Of a stretch of DNA of 7,938 nucleotides, positions 1-6,186 are shown piece by piece. The position numbers and the translations under genes were made by a program. The DNA is from Hyphomicrobiales bacterium. Lineage in GTDB: Bacteria; Pseudomonadota; Alphaproteobacteria; Rhizobiales; Beijerinckiaceae. Below the pieces are notes generated by a model that searched no databases, had not been told where the DNA came from, and was given only the letters and a program-made list of their open reading frames with translations. The stretch spans positions 1 through 7,938 of the forward strand of contig JAQGKN010000486.1 of NCBI GenBank assembly GCA_028290085.1, written 5' to 3'. The first letter of the stretch is position 1, and each line of letters starts with the position of its first letter.

Positions 1-63
1 GCTCGAGCCGTTGGCGGACTGAATTGACGTTCCAGGTCGAAATGCGCACTTGGGCTTATCCCG

Positions 64-94
64 TGAAGAGAGGCTTTGGTGAAGTGAGGCTTGG
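64..94. repeat. Imperfect tandem duplication of ~16 bp
   Basis: Two adjacent copies of a 15-16 bp unit are visible: TGAAGAGAGGCTTTGG at 64-79 and TGAAGTGAGGCTTGG at 80-94, differing by one substitution and one deleted T. They lie in the 121-bp stretch downstream of the acyltransferase stop codon, in which I see no gene. CTTATCC (55-61) and GGATAAG (93-99) flank the duplication as a 7-bp inverted pair with a ~31-nt loop. No T-run follows, so I do not call a terminator. The function is unknown; a small slippage duplication is the simplest explanation. Confidence 0.5.
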
Positions 95-121
95 ATAAGT
101 CTAGCATGGCGGCGTCTGCCG

Positions 122-973
122 TCAGCCCCAGCGCTTATGGCCCCACATCCATTGTTCTGGATGACGGCGGATAGAGGCTTCGAACATGGCCTGCAGATTT
201 GCTGTTGCGGCTGCGATGTCTGCGTCGCGGTCGCCCGTACGGGGCACCTCCACGGGGCGCATGGAAATGCGGAAGCGCACACCCGGATCGCGGATGACCT
301 GCGCGGCGAACAAGGGCTTGTTCTGCGTGACGGCGATCAATGCGGGGAAGGGCGTCGAGGGGGCGGGGCGCCCAAAGAACGGCACCTTCACGCCACGAGT
401 CTCGCGAAGATCGGCCATGATGGAAAGCACGCCGCCCGATTTTACGTAGCGAAGAACTGTCAGCGCCGTGGCCGGTTGTTTGGGATAAAGGCCGCCGGGA
501 TAAAGGGGTGCCCGCACGCGCCGCGCCATCTCGTCGACGTAAGGGTTCTTGATGCGTTGGTAAATGCCGGCCGTGCGGTAGCCCATGCGGGCAAGACCGA
601 CGACGGCGATTTCCCAATTGCCCTGGTGGGCCGCACAGGCCACGAAGCCATTCGTGTCCGCCAGCATGGCGCGCAACTCGACCTCGTTCTCGATGGTGAT
701 GCGGTCAGAGGCCGCGAGTTCGTCGAGGTGAAACGATTCAGCAAAGACACGCCCCAGCGTCTCCCACATGTCGCGGGCAATGATTTCAAGCTCTGCTTCG
801 CTCGATTGAGGGAATGCCAGCGCCAGATGAGTCATGGCGCGGCGATGTCGCTTGAGCAGCGGTGCGAGCAGCCGCCACGCGGCGCCACTGACCGCCGATG
901 CCGTCTCCAGCGGCAGGAGACCTGCCAGGCCGGCGATGAGGCGAAAGAGCATATATTCGAGGCGATACCGCAA
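122..973 (-). CDS. Lipid A biosynthesis lauroyl-type acyltransferase (LpxL/HtrB family)
   Basis: This 283-residue protein matches the usual length and layout of the LpxL/HtrB/LpxM acyltransferases, inner-membrane enzymes that add a secondary acyl chain to lipid A from acyl-ACP. The catalytic HX4E motif is visible as HQGNWE (residues 116-121, H116 and E121). It is followed by the family block IYQRIKNPYVD (137-147), a MADLRETRGV...PFFGRPA segment (186-205) and the C-terminal QWMWGHKRW block (274-282). Residues 9-30 are hydrophobic and fit a membrane anchor. The start is uncertain. TTG at 973 keeps the family-typical RYRLEY N-terminus but has only a weak upstream GGA; an ATG at 952 would drop seven residues. 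No upstream in-frame ATG exists before the stop at 1085-1087. It lies 111 bp downstream of exoF on the same strand, with a hairpin between. It could serve lipid A or, less likely, a locus-specific acylation. Confidence 0.9.
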   Translation of the reverse strand: MRYRLEYMLFRLIAGLAGLLPLETASAVSGAAWRLLAPLLKRHRRAMTHLALAFPQSSEAELEIIARDMWETLGRVFAESFHLDELAASDRITIENEVELRAMLADTNGFVACAAHQGNWEIAVVGLARMGYRTAGIYQRIKNPYVDEMARRVRAPLYPGGLYPKQPATALTVLRYVKSGGVLSIMADLRETRGVKVPFFGRPAPSTPFPALIAVTQNKPLFAAQVIRDPGVRFRISMRPVEVPRTGDRDADIAAATANLQAMFEASIRRHPEQWMWGHKRWG

Positions 974-1040
974 ATCGTCCAGCCGGGCGCAAGCATTTAT
1001 GCCGCGGCGGATGCGGCTTCTGGCGCCTCTTGTGATGCTG

Positions 1041-1069
1041 GGCCGCCGAATGTCAAGCGTTCGGCGGCC
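1041..1069. other. Strong inverted repeat (hairpin) between exoF and the acyltransferase gene
   Basis: GGCCGCCGAA at 1041-1050 and TTCGGCGGCC at 1060-1069 form a perfect 10-bp stem with a 9-nt loop. On the minus strand it begins 15 nt downstream of the exoF stop codon, where a transcription terminator or RNA-processing structure would be expected. No U-run follows the stem on the minus strand, so it is not a classical intrinsic terminator; it may protect the exoF 3' end or attenuate read-through. The minus-strand loop reads CGCTTGACA and so contains a TTGACA -35-like hexamer, but I find no good -10 at 16-18 bp. Confidence 0.6.
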
Positions 1070-1084
1070 TTGAGGTCGGACAGA

Positions 1085-2350
1085 TCAGTTGGGAAAGGAG
1101 AGCAATTGGCTCGTGTCCATCGCCACTTCTATGGCATCGCCAGGCCATAGCTCCGTGTCCTCCTGGGCGACCAGCCGCTCGCGGCCTTTGTTCGACTGGC
1201 GGACGATGACCAGCTCGACCTGCTTGTCGGTACTGCTACCCAGTTGCGCGCGCATTTTGGTCGAATAGAGCAATTGCTCCTGCGTCGAGTTCAGCTTGGC
1301 CTTGGCTTGTTGCAGCTTGCCTTGTGTCTCTTGCATCTCAGAGAGTGCGACGATGCGGCGCTTGTCGTCCACGTCAGCCAGTTGCTTTTTCAGTTCTTCG
1401 CGCTCGCGCTCGACCTGCGCCACGGCTGCGCTGGTTTGCAGGATGCGTGTTGCCGAAAGCAACATCGCCCTTCGGGAATCAGAAAAACGGGTGATCGAGG
1501 TGTTGCCCTTCTCGAAAAGCTTGGTTACGCGGTCGAAATCGTCTGCATCCTGCTTGCTGCCTTCCTCCTCGTTCTTCTCCTGTTCGCTGAGAAGGACGAT
1601 GCGCTTGTCACTCTGGGTGATGACGGCTTTGTAATAATTCATTTCGCGGTCACGCTCCGCACGACGCGTCGCCAGCTGGTCGGCTTCGGTCTTGAATGTG
1701 AGATCGACCATATCCGGATTCAGCGGAGACTTGGCGTAGGCACTCTTGTCGGGCGCTGAATCCTGACCCATTTCGGCGCGCAGACGCCAGATGATCGCGT
1801 CGTAACGCAGCACCTCGCTCCATAGGCTCTGAGCTTCGCCACGTAACTGCGTCGATTCGATCACCGGATTGCCAGTGCGGAAACGAACAACATCGTATCC
1901 GCCAGCGACAGCGACGGCCTGGCGAATGGTCATGCCTGGACGAAAGGGCTGCTCGCCGGGCTTGGAGACGTCGCCGCGCAGATAGATCGGGCGATATTCG
2001 GCTATGTCGATCGTGACTTCGTCGGGCGCGACCACGATGGACACGGCACGGCCGTCTAGTCCGCGTTGCTGCATCACCTTGTTCGCGAAACGCGCTTTAA
2101 CGGCGTTGGACAGCTCGGTCACCGTCTGTCCAGCAGCTTTTACAGCACCGACGAGGGGCAACATGACCTCCCCATCAACGTTGATGGGCGTGCGCTGCTT
2201 CAAATCGGGGAAGCCGACGACGGTCAACTGCACCACATCGCCCGAGGCAAGGCGATAGGGATCGGCGAGCGCCGGCGAAGCAACCAGAAAAGCGAGACCT
2301 GCGAGCAGGCCAGTCAGTTTCAAGCGGCGCAGGTTGTCGCCAGCGACCAT
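1085..2350 (-). CDS. exoF: Polysaccharide export protein, ExoF-like (OPX family with SLBB and coiled coil)
   Basis: This 421-residue periplasmic/outer-membrane protein is expected to form the exit route for the exopolysaccharide. Residues 1-29 are a signal peptide ending ASPALA before DPYRL. There is no lipobox cysteine, unlike E. coli Wza but as in rhizobial ExoF. The Poly_export domain spans about 30-115 (DPYRLASGDVVQLTVVG and on). An SLBB-like segment follows at about 120-160 (YLRGDVSKPGEQPFRPGMT). Residues ~220-365 are charged and Glu/Lys/Arg/Gln-rich, consistent with a long coiled coil. A second beta-grasp-like segment (VELVIVRQ...LWPGDAIEVAM) closes the protein. I chose ATG at 2350 because GAGG (2359-2362) precedes it by 8 nt and the signal peptide begins there; the reading frame is open for 35 more codons upstream, but that peptide looks non-coding. 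It is transcribed away from the solute-binding-like gene. The assignment to OPX is firm; the ExoF orthology is inferred. Confidence 0.88.
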   Translation of the reverse strand: MVAGDNLRRLKLTGLLAGLAFLVASPALADPYRLASGDVVQLTVVGFPDLKQRTPINVDGEVMLPLVGAVKAAGQTVTELSNAVKARFANKVMQQRGLDGRAVSIVVAPDEVTIDIAEYRPIYLRGDVSKPGEQPFRPGMTIRQAVAVAGGYDVVRFRTGNPVIESTQLRGEAQSLWSEVLRYDAIIWRLRAEMGQDSAPDKSAYAKSPLNPDMVDLTFKTEADQLATRRAERDREMNYYKAVITQSDKRIVLLSEQEKNEEEGSKQDADDFDRVTKLFEKGNTSITRFSDSRRAMLLSATRILQTSAAVAQVEREREELKKQLADVDDKRRIVALSEMQETQGKLQQAKAKLNSTQEQLLYSTKMRAQLGSSTDKQVELVIVRQSNKGRERLVAQEDTELWPGDAIEVAMDTSQLLSFPN

Positions 2351-2379
2351 CACAATTACCTCATACTTATAGGCTTGTA

Positions 2380-2394
2380 CGTCTACGATAGACG
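2380..2394. promoter_or_regulatory. 15-bp palindrome, possible operator
   Basis: CGTCTA-CGA-TAGACG is a perfect 6-bp inverted repeat with a 3-bp centre, in the middle of the exoF divergent region, 30 bp from the exoF start codon. Its position and symmetry fit a binding site for a dimeric regulator that would affect both divergent genes. The half-site ATAGACG recurs at 6243-6249. No regulator is encoded in the window, so its identity is unknown. Confidence 0.4.
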
Positions 2395-2396
2395 AT

Positions 2397-2415
2397 TGTA
2401 ACGGATGCTGTAACG
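2397..2415. repeat. Paired 7-bp direct repeats TGTAACG, 12 bp apart
   Basis: TGTAACG occurs at 2397-2403 and again at 2409-2415, a 12-bp centre spacing, roughly one helical turn, directly beside the palindrome at 2380-2394. Same-face direct repeats in a divergent promoter are typical of activator or response-regulator sites. The first copy overlaps the candidate -35 (2396-2401) for the rightward gene. Chance is possible because the unit is short. Confidence 0.4.
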
Positions 2416-2483
2416 TGAGTTTATCACAAAACGGAGGCAGCCTCGGCGTAGCCACACTTATTTGTTGGGAGGCTTAAGAGCCC

Positions 2484-3221
2484 GTGAAGCTTTCAACCGT
2501 ATTTCGCTTCGCCGCTTGGGGACTTGCGGGCGTTGGATCTTTGGTCAGCGTTGCGGCCTTTGCGGAGCCGCGAGCTGTGGTCGCGCAGGTGACGGATCAG
2601 CCGGGAGCCGTGGAAACATTGCCCCTTCCGAGCTTCGATCCACCTGAAACAGATGATTTGACGACCGGGCGCACGCGCGCATCGACGCCTGACGCGCGGG
2701 CGCGTGCGAATCCGCAGTCCGTGCGCCGTCCGCCGGTTGTCGTGCGTCGCTGGCCGCGTGTGGGGCCGATGCCGCCACCGCGTCCATGGGGTTCGCAGGA
2801 CGCAGATAGCGAGACGCCTCCCGCACAAGTTGCGGACCCCGCGATCGTATCGGCGCCCGTCGTCCAGCCACAGGTCGCGAGCGTTCCCCCAACGTCCATC
2901 GCGCCCTCAGTCGGACGCACGCTGGTTATGCTCGTGCGCCCCGACGTCCGTCGTCCGCAGGATCTGGACGGACGGCGAATTGCCGTTGGTTCAGCAGGCG
3001 AGGGGCCCGATCAGCTGCGAGATCTCGTTCAGCGGCAGGCCGGCGTTACGCTGAAACCTGTCGATCTTGCCTGGACGCCGGGCCTGCAGGGGCTTGCGCG
3101 TGGCGATGTGGATGGTGTGCTCCTGAGCCTCGGCCCGGCACTGTCGTCCACCGAACTGCAGGGAATCGCGCTCGGCAATTATCAGGTGTTGCAGATTCCG
3201 CTCGGCCCCGACGCGCGCTGA
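2484..3221 (+). CDS. Secreted protein with proline-rich linker and C-terminal TAXI/NMT1-like solute-binding half-domain
   Basis: I do not recognise this 245-residue protein as a named family. Residues 1-27 are a signal peptide (cleavage probably AFA/EP), so it is periplasmic or exported. Residues ~30-142 are low-complexity, rich in Pro, Arg, Val and Ala (for example VGPMPPPRPWG at 93-103), and likely disordered. Residues ~144-240 look like one lobe of a type 2 periplasmic binding protein of the TAXI/NMT1 kind: LVRPDVRRPQDLDGRRIAVGSAGEGP resembles the DL-G-K-VAVG-pGsG signature, and GLARGDVDGVLLSLGP the al-G-iDA-f-G signature. The usual N-terminal part of that fold is missing. Start is GTG at 2484 with GGGAGG 11 nt upstream. 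It sits alone on the plus strand inside an EPS locus and overlaps exoA by 40 bp at the 3' end. A sensory or accessory role in EPS control is only inference; transport is doubtful because no permease is present. Confidence 0.8.
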   Translation: MKLSTVFRFAAWGLAGVGSLVSVAAFAEPRAVVAQVTDQPGAVETLPLPSFDPPETDDLTTGRTRASTPDARARANPQSVRRPPVVVRRWPRVGPMPPPRPWGSQDADSETPPAQVADPAIVSAPVVQPQVASVPPTSIAPSVGRTLVMLVRPDVRRPQDLDGRRIAVGSAGEGPDQLRDLVQRQAGVTLKPVDLAWTPGLQGLARGDVDGVLLSLGPALSSTELQGIALGNYQVLQIPLGPDAR

Positions 3222-4204
3222 ACTTGTTTGCCAGCGCCGCGAAGCAAGCGACTGAGAAAACCGATCGCCCAGGACATGTGCATGGTGATGGCCGCCGGGC
3301 CGGCCAGCAGCGGGCATGCCTGCCGTGCGCGCACGGCCAGTGCACCCCCCCAGCCGATGCAGAGCAGCACGTAAGCCGCGGCCAGAAGCGCGAAGCGCCC
3401 GTCGATGAATGCGAGCATCAGCGAAAGGACGCATCCGGCGAAGGCCGCGACCGGCATCATCTGCCGCAGTTTGGGCGGCATGCGATGGCGCAGTGACGTG
3501 CTTGCACGCCCCCAGCCATAGGCGAAATATTGCCGCGCCAGCGACGCGAGATCGGCGCGCGGAAAATATTCGATGGTCGCATCGCCGCAGAGCCAGATGC
3601 GGTGCCCGGATTCTGTCAGGCGGCGGTCGAGTTCTGCGTCTTCGTTGGCGGGCATGTCTTCGTCATAACCACCGACAGCCAGATAGATATCGCGGTCGAA
3701 CAGCGCGTGGTGACCATGATCGACGTAGCCTGATGTTCCCGCGATGCGATGTGAAGAGCCGCCGTTGCCGAGGCGGCTGTTCTGTGCGACTGCGATAGCC
3801 GTCTGCATGCAGCTCTTGCCAAGGGTGAGCATCGGCACGACCACGGATGCGCAGCCCCGCGTGCGAAAAGCATCCAGGCAAATCTGCGCAAAACCTGGTG
3901 GGTAATGCGCATGACAATCCGCGCGGAGGAGAACGTGCGAGCGCGGATCTGCAATCCTGGCCGAAAGATTGACCGCTGCGGCTTGCGTGCGCTTGGCGTT
4001 CTGGACGAGACGAATGCGCGGGTCGTTTGCTGCCAGACGATTGACGATGGAGGCCGTATCATCCGTACTGCCACCGTCGAGAACGAGAATCTCGTAGTCG
4101 AACGGCGCGCCGTCCGGGCGGATACTCGCGATGGCCGCTTCAATGTGGCGCTCTTCGTTCAGCGCAGGCATCACGATGCTGATGAAATCCGCAGCGCGTT
4201 GCAT
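3182..4204 (-). CDS. exoA: GT2 glycosyltransferase, ExoA-like (succinoglycan-type repeat-unit assembly)
   Basis: The protein is a 340-residue family 2 glycosyltransferase that would add a sugar (glucose in S. meliloti ExoA) to the growing lipid-linked EPS unit at the cytoplasmic face. Counting from ATG at 4204: the nucleotide-binding start VMPALNEE (11-18), DGGSTDD (43-49), the metal site region RADCHA (94-99, with only the first Asp of a classical DXD), the ExoA-typical NGGSSHR (147-153) and GYVDHGHHALF (159-169), the catalytic ED pair in ANEDAELDRR (186-195), and ARQYFAYGWGRA (223-234). Two or three hydrophobic membrane segments fill ~252-320. AGGAG (4214-4218) precedes ATG by 9 nt; a GTG at 4207 is the alternative, 6 nt from the same site. 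It follows the ExoP-like gene by 39 bp, so the two are probably cotranscribed. Its last 12 codons overlap the opposing gene. Confidence 0.9.
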   Translation of the reverse strand: MQRAADFISIVMPALNEERHIEAAIASIRPDGAPFDYEILVLDGGSTDDTASIVNRLAANDPRIRLVQNAKRTQAAAVNLSARIADPRSHVLLRADCHAHYPPGFAQICLDAFRTRGCASVVVPMLTLGKSCMQTAIAVAQNSRLGNGGSSHRIAGTSGYVDHGHHALFDRDIYLAVGGYDEDMPANEDAELDRRLTESGHRIWLCGDATIEYFPRADLASLARQYFAYGWGRASTSLRHRMPPKLRQMMPVAAFAGCVLSLMLAFIDGRFALLAAAYVLLCIGWGGALAVRARQACPLLAGPAAITMHMSWAIGFLSRLLRGAGKQVQRASGPSGICNT

Positions 4205-4213
4205 CACGCTCGT

Positions 4214-4218
4214 CTCCT
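4214..4218 (-). promoter_or_regulatory. Ribosome binding site of exoA
   Basis: AGGAG on the minus strand is the strongest Shine-Dalgarno match in the window. It lies 6 nt before GTG (4207) and 9 nt before ATG (4204), so either codon could start translation. It sits in the short gap after the ExoP-like stop codon, which suggests exoA is translated from a shared mRNA with its own strong initiation. Confidence 0.65.
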
Positions 4219-4243
4219 ACGCACATTTTTGGGTGGCCGCGCT

Positions 4244-6085
4244 TCAGACCCGAATGCGGCCCTTGCGCAGATCGACGAAGTCGGCATCGTCGGGTTCGAA
4301 ATAATTGTTCGAATAAGGTGAACCCTGGCTCTGCACGAGAAGGCGGGAATGAGCCTTGTTCAGAATGACGCCGAAGACTTTTCCGGGTTCGACATCGCAA
4401 GCGTCGACGCAGGCCATGAATGCCTCTTCGGGGGTCGATTCCCATTCAACGACGACGATAATCGCATCCAGCAGCGGCGCCACGTAACGTGCTTCGGCGA
4501 CGACACCGGCTGGCGGCAGGTCGACGATGATGCGGGAAAACCTCTGCTTGTTTTCATCAAGCATGGCTTCGAAGCCGCCTTGCTCGAACCAGTTCGACTG
4601 CGTGCTGAACTGTGCCTGATCCAGCCCGAGGAAGCTCAGGCCGGGGCAGCCGGGGATATTGTTCGTCTTGGCGGGCCACGGCGTGTTGCGTCCGTCCGCG
4701 GTGCGGGGAGTCAGTAATGGCGAGAGAGCATGCGTCAATTGCGGATTGCGCATATCAGCGTCGACCAGAAGCGTCGGACCCGTCGCGGCAAAGAGCTGCG
4801 CGAGATTGCCCGCGATGGTGGTCTTGCCTTCACCCGACAGTGCCGACGTAATGCCTATATAGCGCATGGGGCGCTGGCGCTCGACGATGCTGATCTCCGC
4901 GCGTACCAGTCGCAAATTCTCGGTGAATTGCGAGCGTGGCGCGCGCATCACCGTGCGCACGACCTGCGTCGAATCGCGCGAAATCACCTTTGGAAGGCGG
5001 GGCAGGGTGGTCAGGCACCGGATGCCGTAGCGGGCGATCTGCGCAGGACTGCGAATGGTGCGGTCCAGACTCCAGCGCGTGACGGCAACAGCTGTGCCGA
5101 GCCCCAGGCCCAGCACAGTTGCCAGGCCGATAATCATGCCCCGCATCGGGCGGCTCGGCGCGGTCGGGCGCGAGGCTTCACTGATGATGCGCGCTTGTGT
5201 GATCGGGAACGTCTGCTGCTGCACGGAATCGGTATAGCGCTTCAGGAATGCGGAATAGAGTGCGTCGTAGGCTTCCGCCGTGCGGTCGAGCTCGCGCGCC
5301 TTGGGCCACGTCTCCGCGTTATTGCCGTTCTGCGCCTTGAAATCCTGTGCGGCTCGGGAAGCCTCTTCGGATCTTGCGCGCAATTCATTCACGCGGTCCT
5401 GAAGCCACAGGCTCGCTCGCTTCCAGATCTGCGCCTTGCTGTCGATTTCGTCCTGCACATATGCATTGGCGAAAGCATTGGCAATTTCAGCCGCCATGGC
5501 TGGGCTTGGCGACGTGTACGTGATTTCGAGAACGTAGGATGAGCCAAGACGGCGGACGCCGAGGCCCGACATGATCTGGTTCAGAGCAGCACGCTCGGGA
5601 TCGACATCGGCCGTCGGTTCCGCTGCGGATATGAGCGATAGCAGGTTGTGGGGAATCGATTTGAGGCCGTTGAACATGGACTGAAAGAAGCCGGGCGGCT
5701 TTGCAGCTACTGCCATCGCGGCCTGCGCATTGACGGCCTGCATGACTTTCATGCCGATGCGATCGGACTGGATGACCTGTAGCTGACTTTCGACTTCAGG
5801 CACGTTCAGGCCGCCGCCACCACCGCCGCCGGTCGAGCCTTCCATCGCGGACAGCGGGCCGCGCGGCGTGTCGATAAGGAGTCGCGCGACAGCCGTATAT
5901 TCCCGCGTCGCCGTCACTGAATAAAGCAACGCAAGAGCGATGAAAGCTCCGGTGATCACTGCAATCATCCAGCCGTATTTGCGCAGAATGATGCGGACTT
6001 CCTGAAGCGACCACGTCACCTCCGTGTCCCGCAGACCGGGCCTACGCTCACCGCGCGCCTTGATGTCATTCGGGTTATCGAGCAT
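4244..6085 (-). CDS. Wzc/ExoP-type polysaccharide co-polymerase with BY-kinase domain
   Basis: This 613-residue inner-membrane protein is expected to set EPS chain length and link polymerisation to the ExoF-like exporter. TM1 lies at about 39-57 and the Wzz domain follows (LNVPEVESQLQVIQSDR, 93-109). A short helical/coiled region (~215-290) leads to the proline motif RPTAPSRP (306-313) and TM2 (~316-336). The cytoplasmic ATPase has FTENLRLVRAEI (387-398), Walker A SALSGEGKTT (414-423, K421), Walker A' LLVDADMRNP (439-448) and Walker B IIVDLPP (519-525). It is shorter than Wzc (about 720) and ExoP (about 790). The C-terminal tail has just two tyrosines (Y591, Y595) instead of a rich cluster. 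Seven consecutive glycines (86-92) precede the Wzz motif. ATG at 6085 lacks a clear Shine-Dalgarno site. An MPA1-type co-polymerase is certain; kinase activity is inferred. Confidence 0.93.
   Translation of the reverse strand: MLDNPNDIKARGERRPGLRDTEVTWSLQEVRIILRKYGWMIAVITGAFIALALLYSVTATREYTAVARLLIDTPRGPLSAMEGSTGGGGGGGLNVPEVESQLQVIQSDRIGMKVMQAVNAQAAMAVAAKPPGFFQSMFNGLKSIPHNLLSLISAAEPTADVDPERAALNQIMSGLGVRRLGSSYVLEITYTSPSPAMAAEIANAFANAYVQDEIDSKAQIWKRASLWLQDRVNELRARSEEASRAAQDFKAQNGNNAETWPKARELDRTAEAYDALYSAFLKRYTDSVQQQTFPITQARIISEASRPTAPSRPMRGMIIGLATVLGLGLGTAVAVTRWSLDRTIRSPAQIARYGIRCLTTLPRLPKVISRDSTQVVRTVMRAPRSQFTENLRLVRAEISIVERQRPMRYIGITSALSGEGKTTIAGNLAQLFAATGPTLLVDADMRNPQLTHALSPLLTPRTADGRNTPWPAKTNNIPGCPGLSFLGLDQAQFSTQSNWFEQGGFEAMLDENKQRFSRIIVDLPPAGVVAEARYVAPLLDAIIVVVEWESTPEEAFMACVDACDVEPGKVFGVILNKAHSRLLVQSQGSPYSNNYFEPDDADFVDLRKGRIRV
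5810..5830 (-). repeat. GGY trinucleotide repeat encoding Gly7 in the ExoP-like protein
   Basis: Seven consecutive glycine codons (GGC GGC GGT GGT GGC GGC GGC) encode residues 86-92, in the periplasmic part just after TM1 and before the conserved Wzz block. The mixed third positions suggest the tract is partly maintained rather than freshly expanded. It probably acts as a flexible linker, and slippage would change its length in frame. Confidence 0.7.
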
Positions 6086-6126
6086 GAAATGGCCGCCAAA
6101 AACGAATTGTGAAGTCTTAGTTGATC

Positions 6127-6155
6127 AGTGTGTCGCCGGAGCTTACCCCTGTCAA
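6127..6155 (-). promoter_or_regulatory. Candidate sigma70-type promoter for the ExoP-like/exoA unit
   Basis: On the minus strand a perfect -35 hexamer TTGACA (6150-6155) is followed after 17 bp by CACACT (6127-6132), which keeps the important second A and last T of the -10. Transcription would begin near 6120, giving a leader of about 35 nt before the ATG at 6085. It lies in the 164-bp gap after the upstream glycosyltransferase gene, so the ExoP-like gene and exoA can be expressed independently of it. Confidence 0.5.
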
Positions 6156-6186
6156 GGATTCGCCCGCCGCTTTCATGTAAACTGTG

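Larger units (their letters stand above)
2351..2483. promoter_or_regulatory. Divergent intergenic region between exoF and the secreted-protein gene
   Basis: This 133-bp AT-richer region separates exoF (leftward) from the gene at 2484 (rightward) and must hold the start signals of both. It contains the exoF Shine-Dalgarno sequence (GAGG on the minus strand, 2359-2362), the palindrome at 2380-2394, the paired repeats at 2397-2415, and GGGAGG (2467-2472), 11 nt before the GTG at 2484. A weak rightward promoter candidate is TTGTAA (2396-2401), 17 bp, then GTTTAT (2419-2424). On the minus strand TATAAG (2366-2371) resembles a -10 but lies too close to the exoF ribosome site to be credible. Confidence 0.6.

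Noticed and set aside
137..1150. 337-codon plus-strand open frame opposite the acyltransferase gene
   Set aside because: Its translation shows no family motif and has Cys/His/Arg-rich composition typical of antisense frames of GC-rich genes, while the opposite strand has clear LpxL motifs. It also runs into the exoF 3' end.
1244..1759. 171-codon plus-strand open frame opposite the exoF coiled coil
   Set aside because: Its Leu-rich translation is the antisense reading of the Glu/Lys/Gln-rich coiled coil and does not represent a membrane protein gene.
2366..2371. TATAAG on the minus strand as an exoF -10 box
   Set aside because: It would place the transcription start within the exoF ribosome site, and no -35 match occurs 16-18 bp upstream.
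2351..2455. 35-codon upstream extension of exoF to an ATG at 2455
   Set aside because: The extension would place a non-conserved polar peptide ahead of a good signal peptide, has no ribosome site, and covers the intergenic palindrome and repeats. ATG at 2350 has GAGG at proper spacing.
2945..2974. 8-bp inverted repeat CGTCCGTC/GACGGACG
   Set aside because: It lies inside the coding sequence of the secreted protein in a GC-rich Arg/Asp codon stretch, without a U-run, so it is likely incidental.
4730..5542. 270-codon plus-strand open frame opposite the ExoP-like gene
   Set aside because: It lies wholly within a gene with unmistakable Wzz and Walker motifs, has no Shine-Dalgarno support and no recognisable domain.
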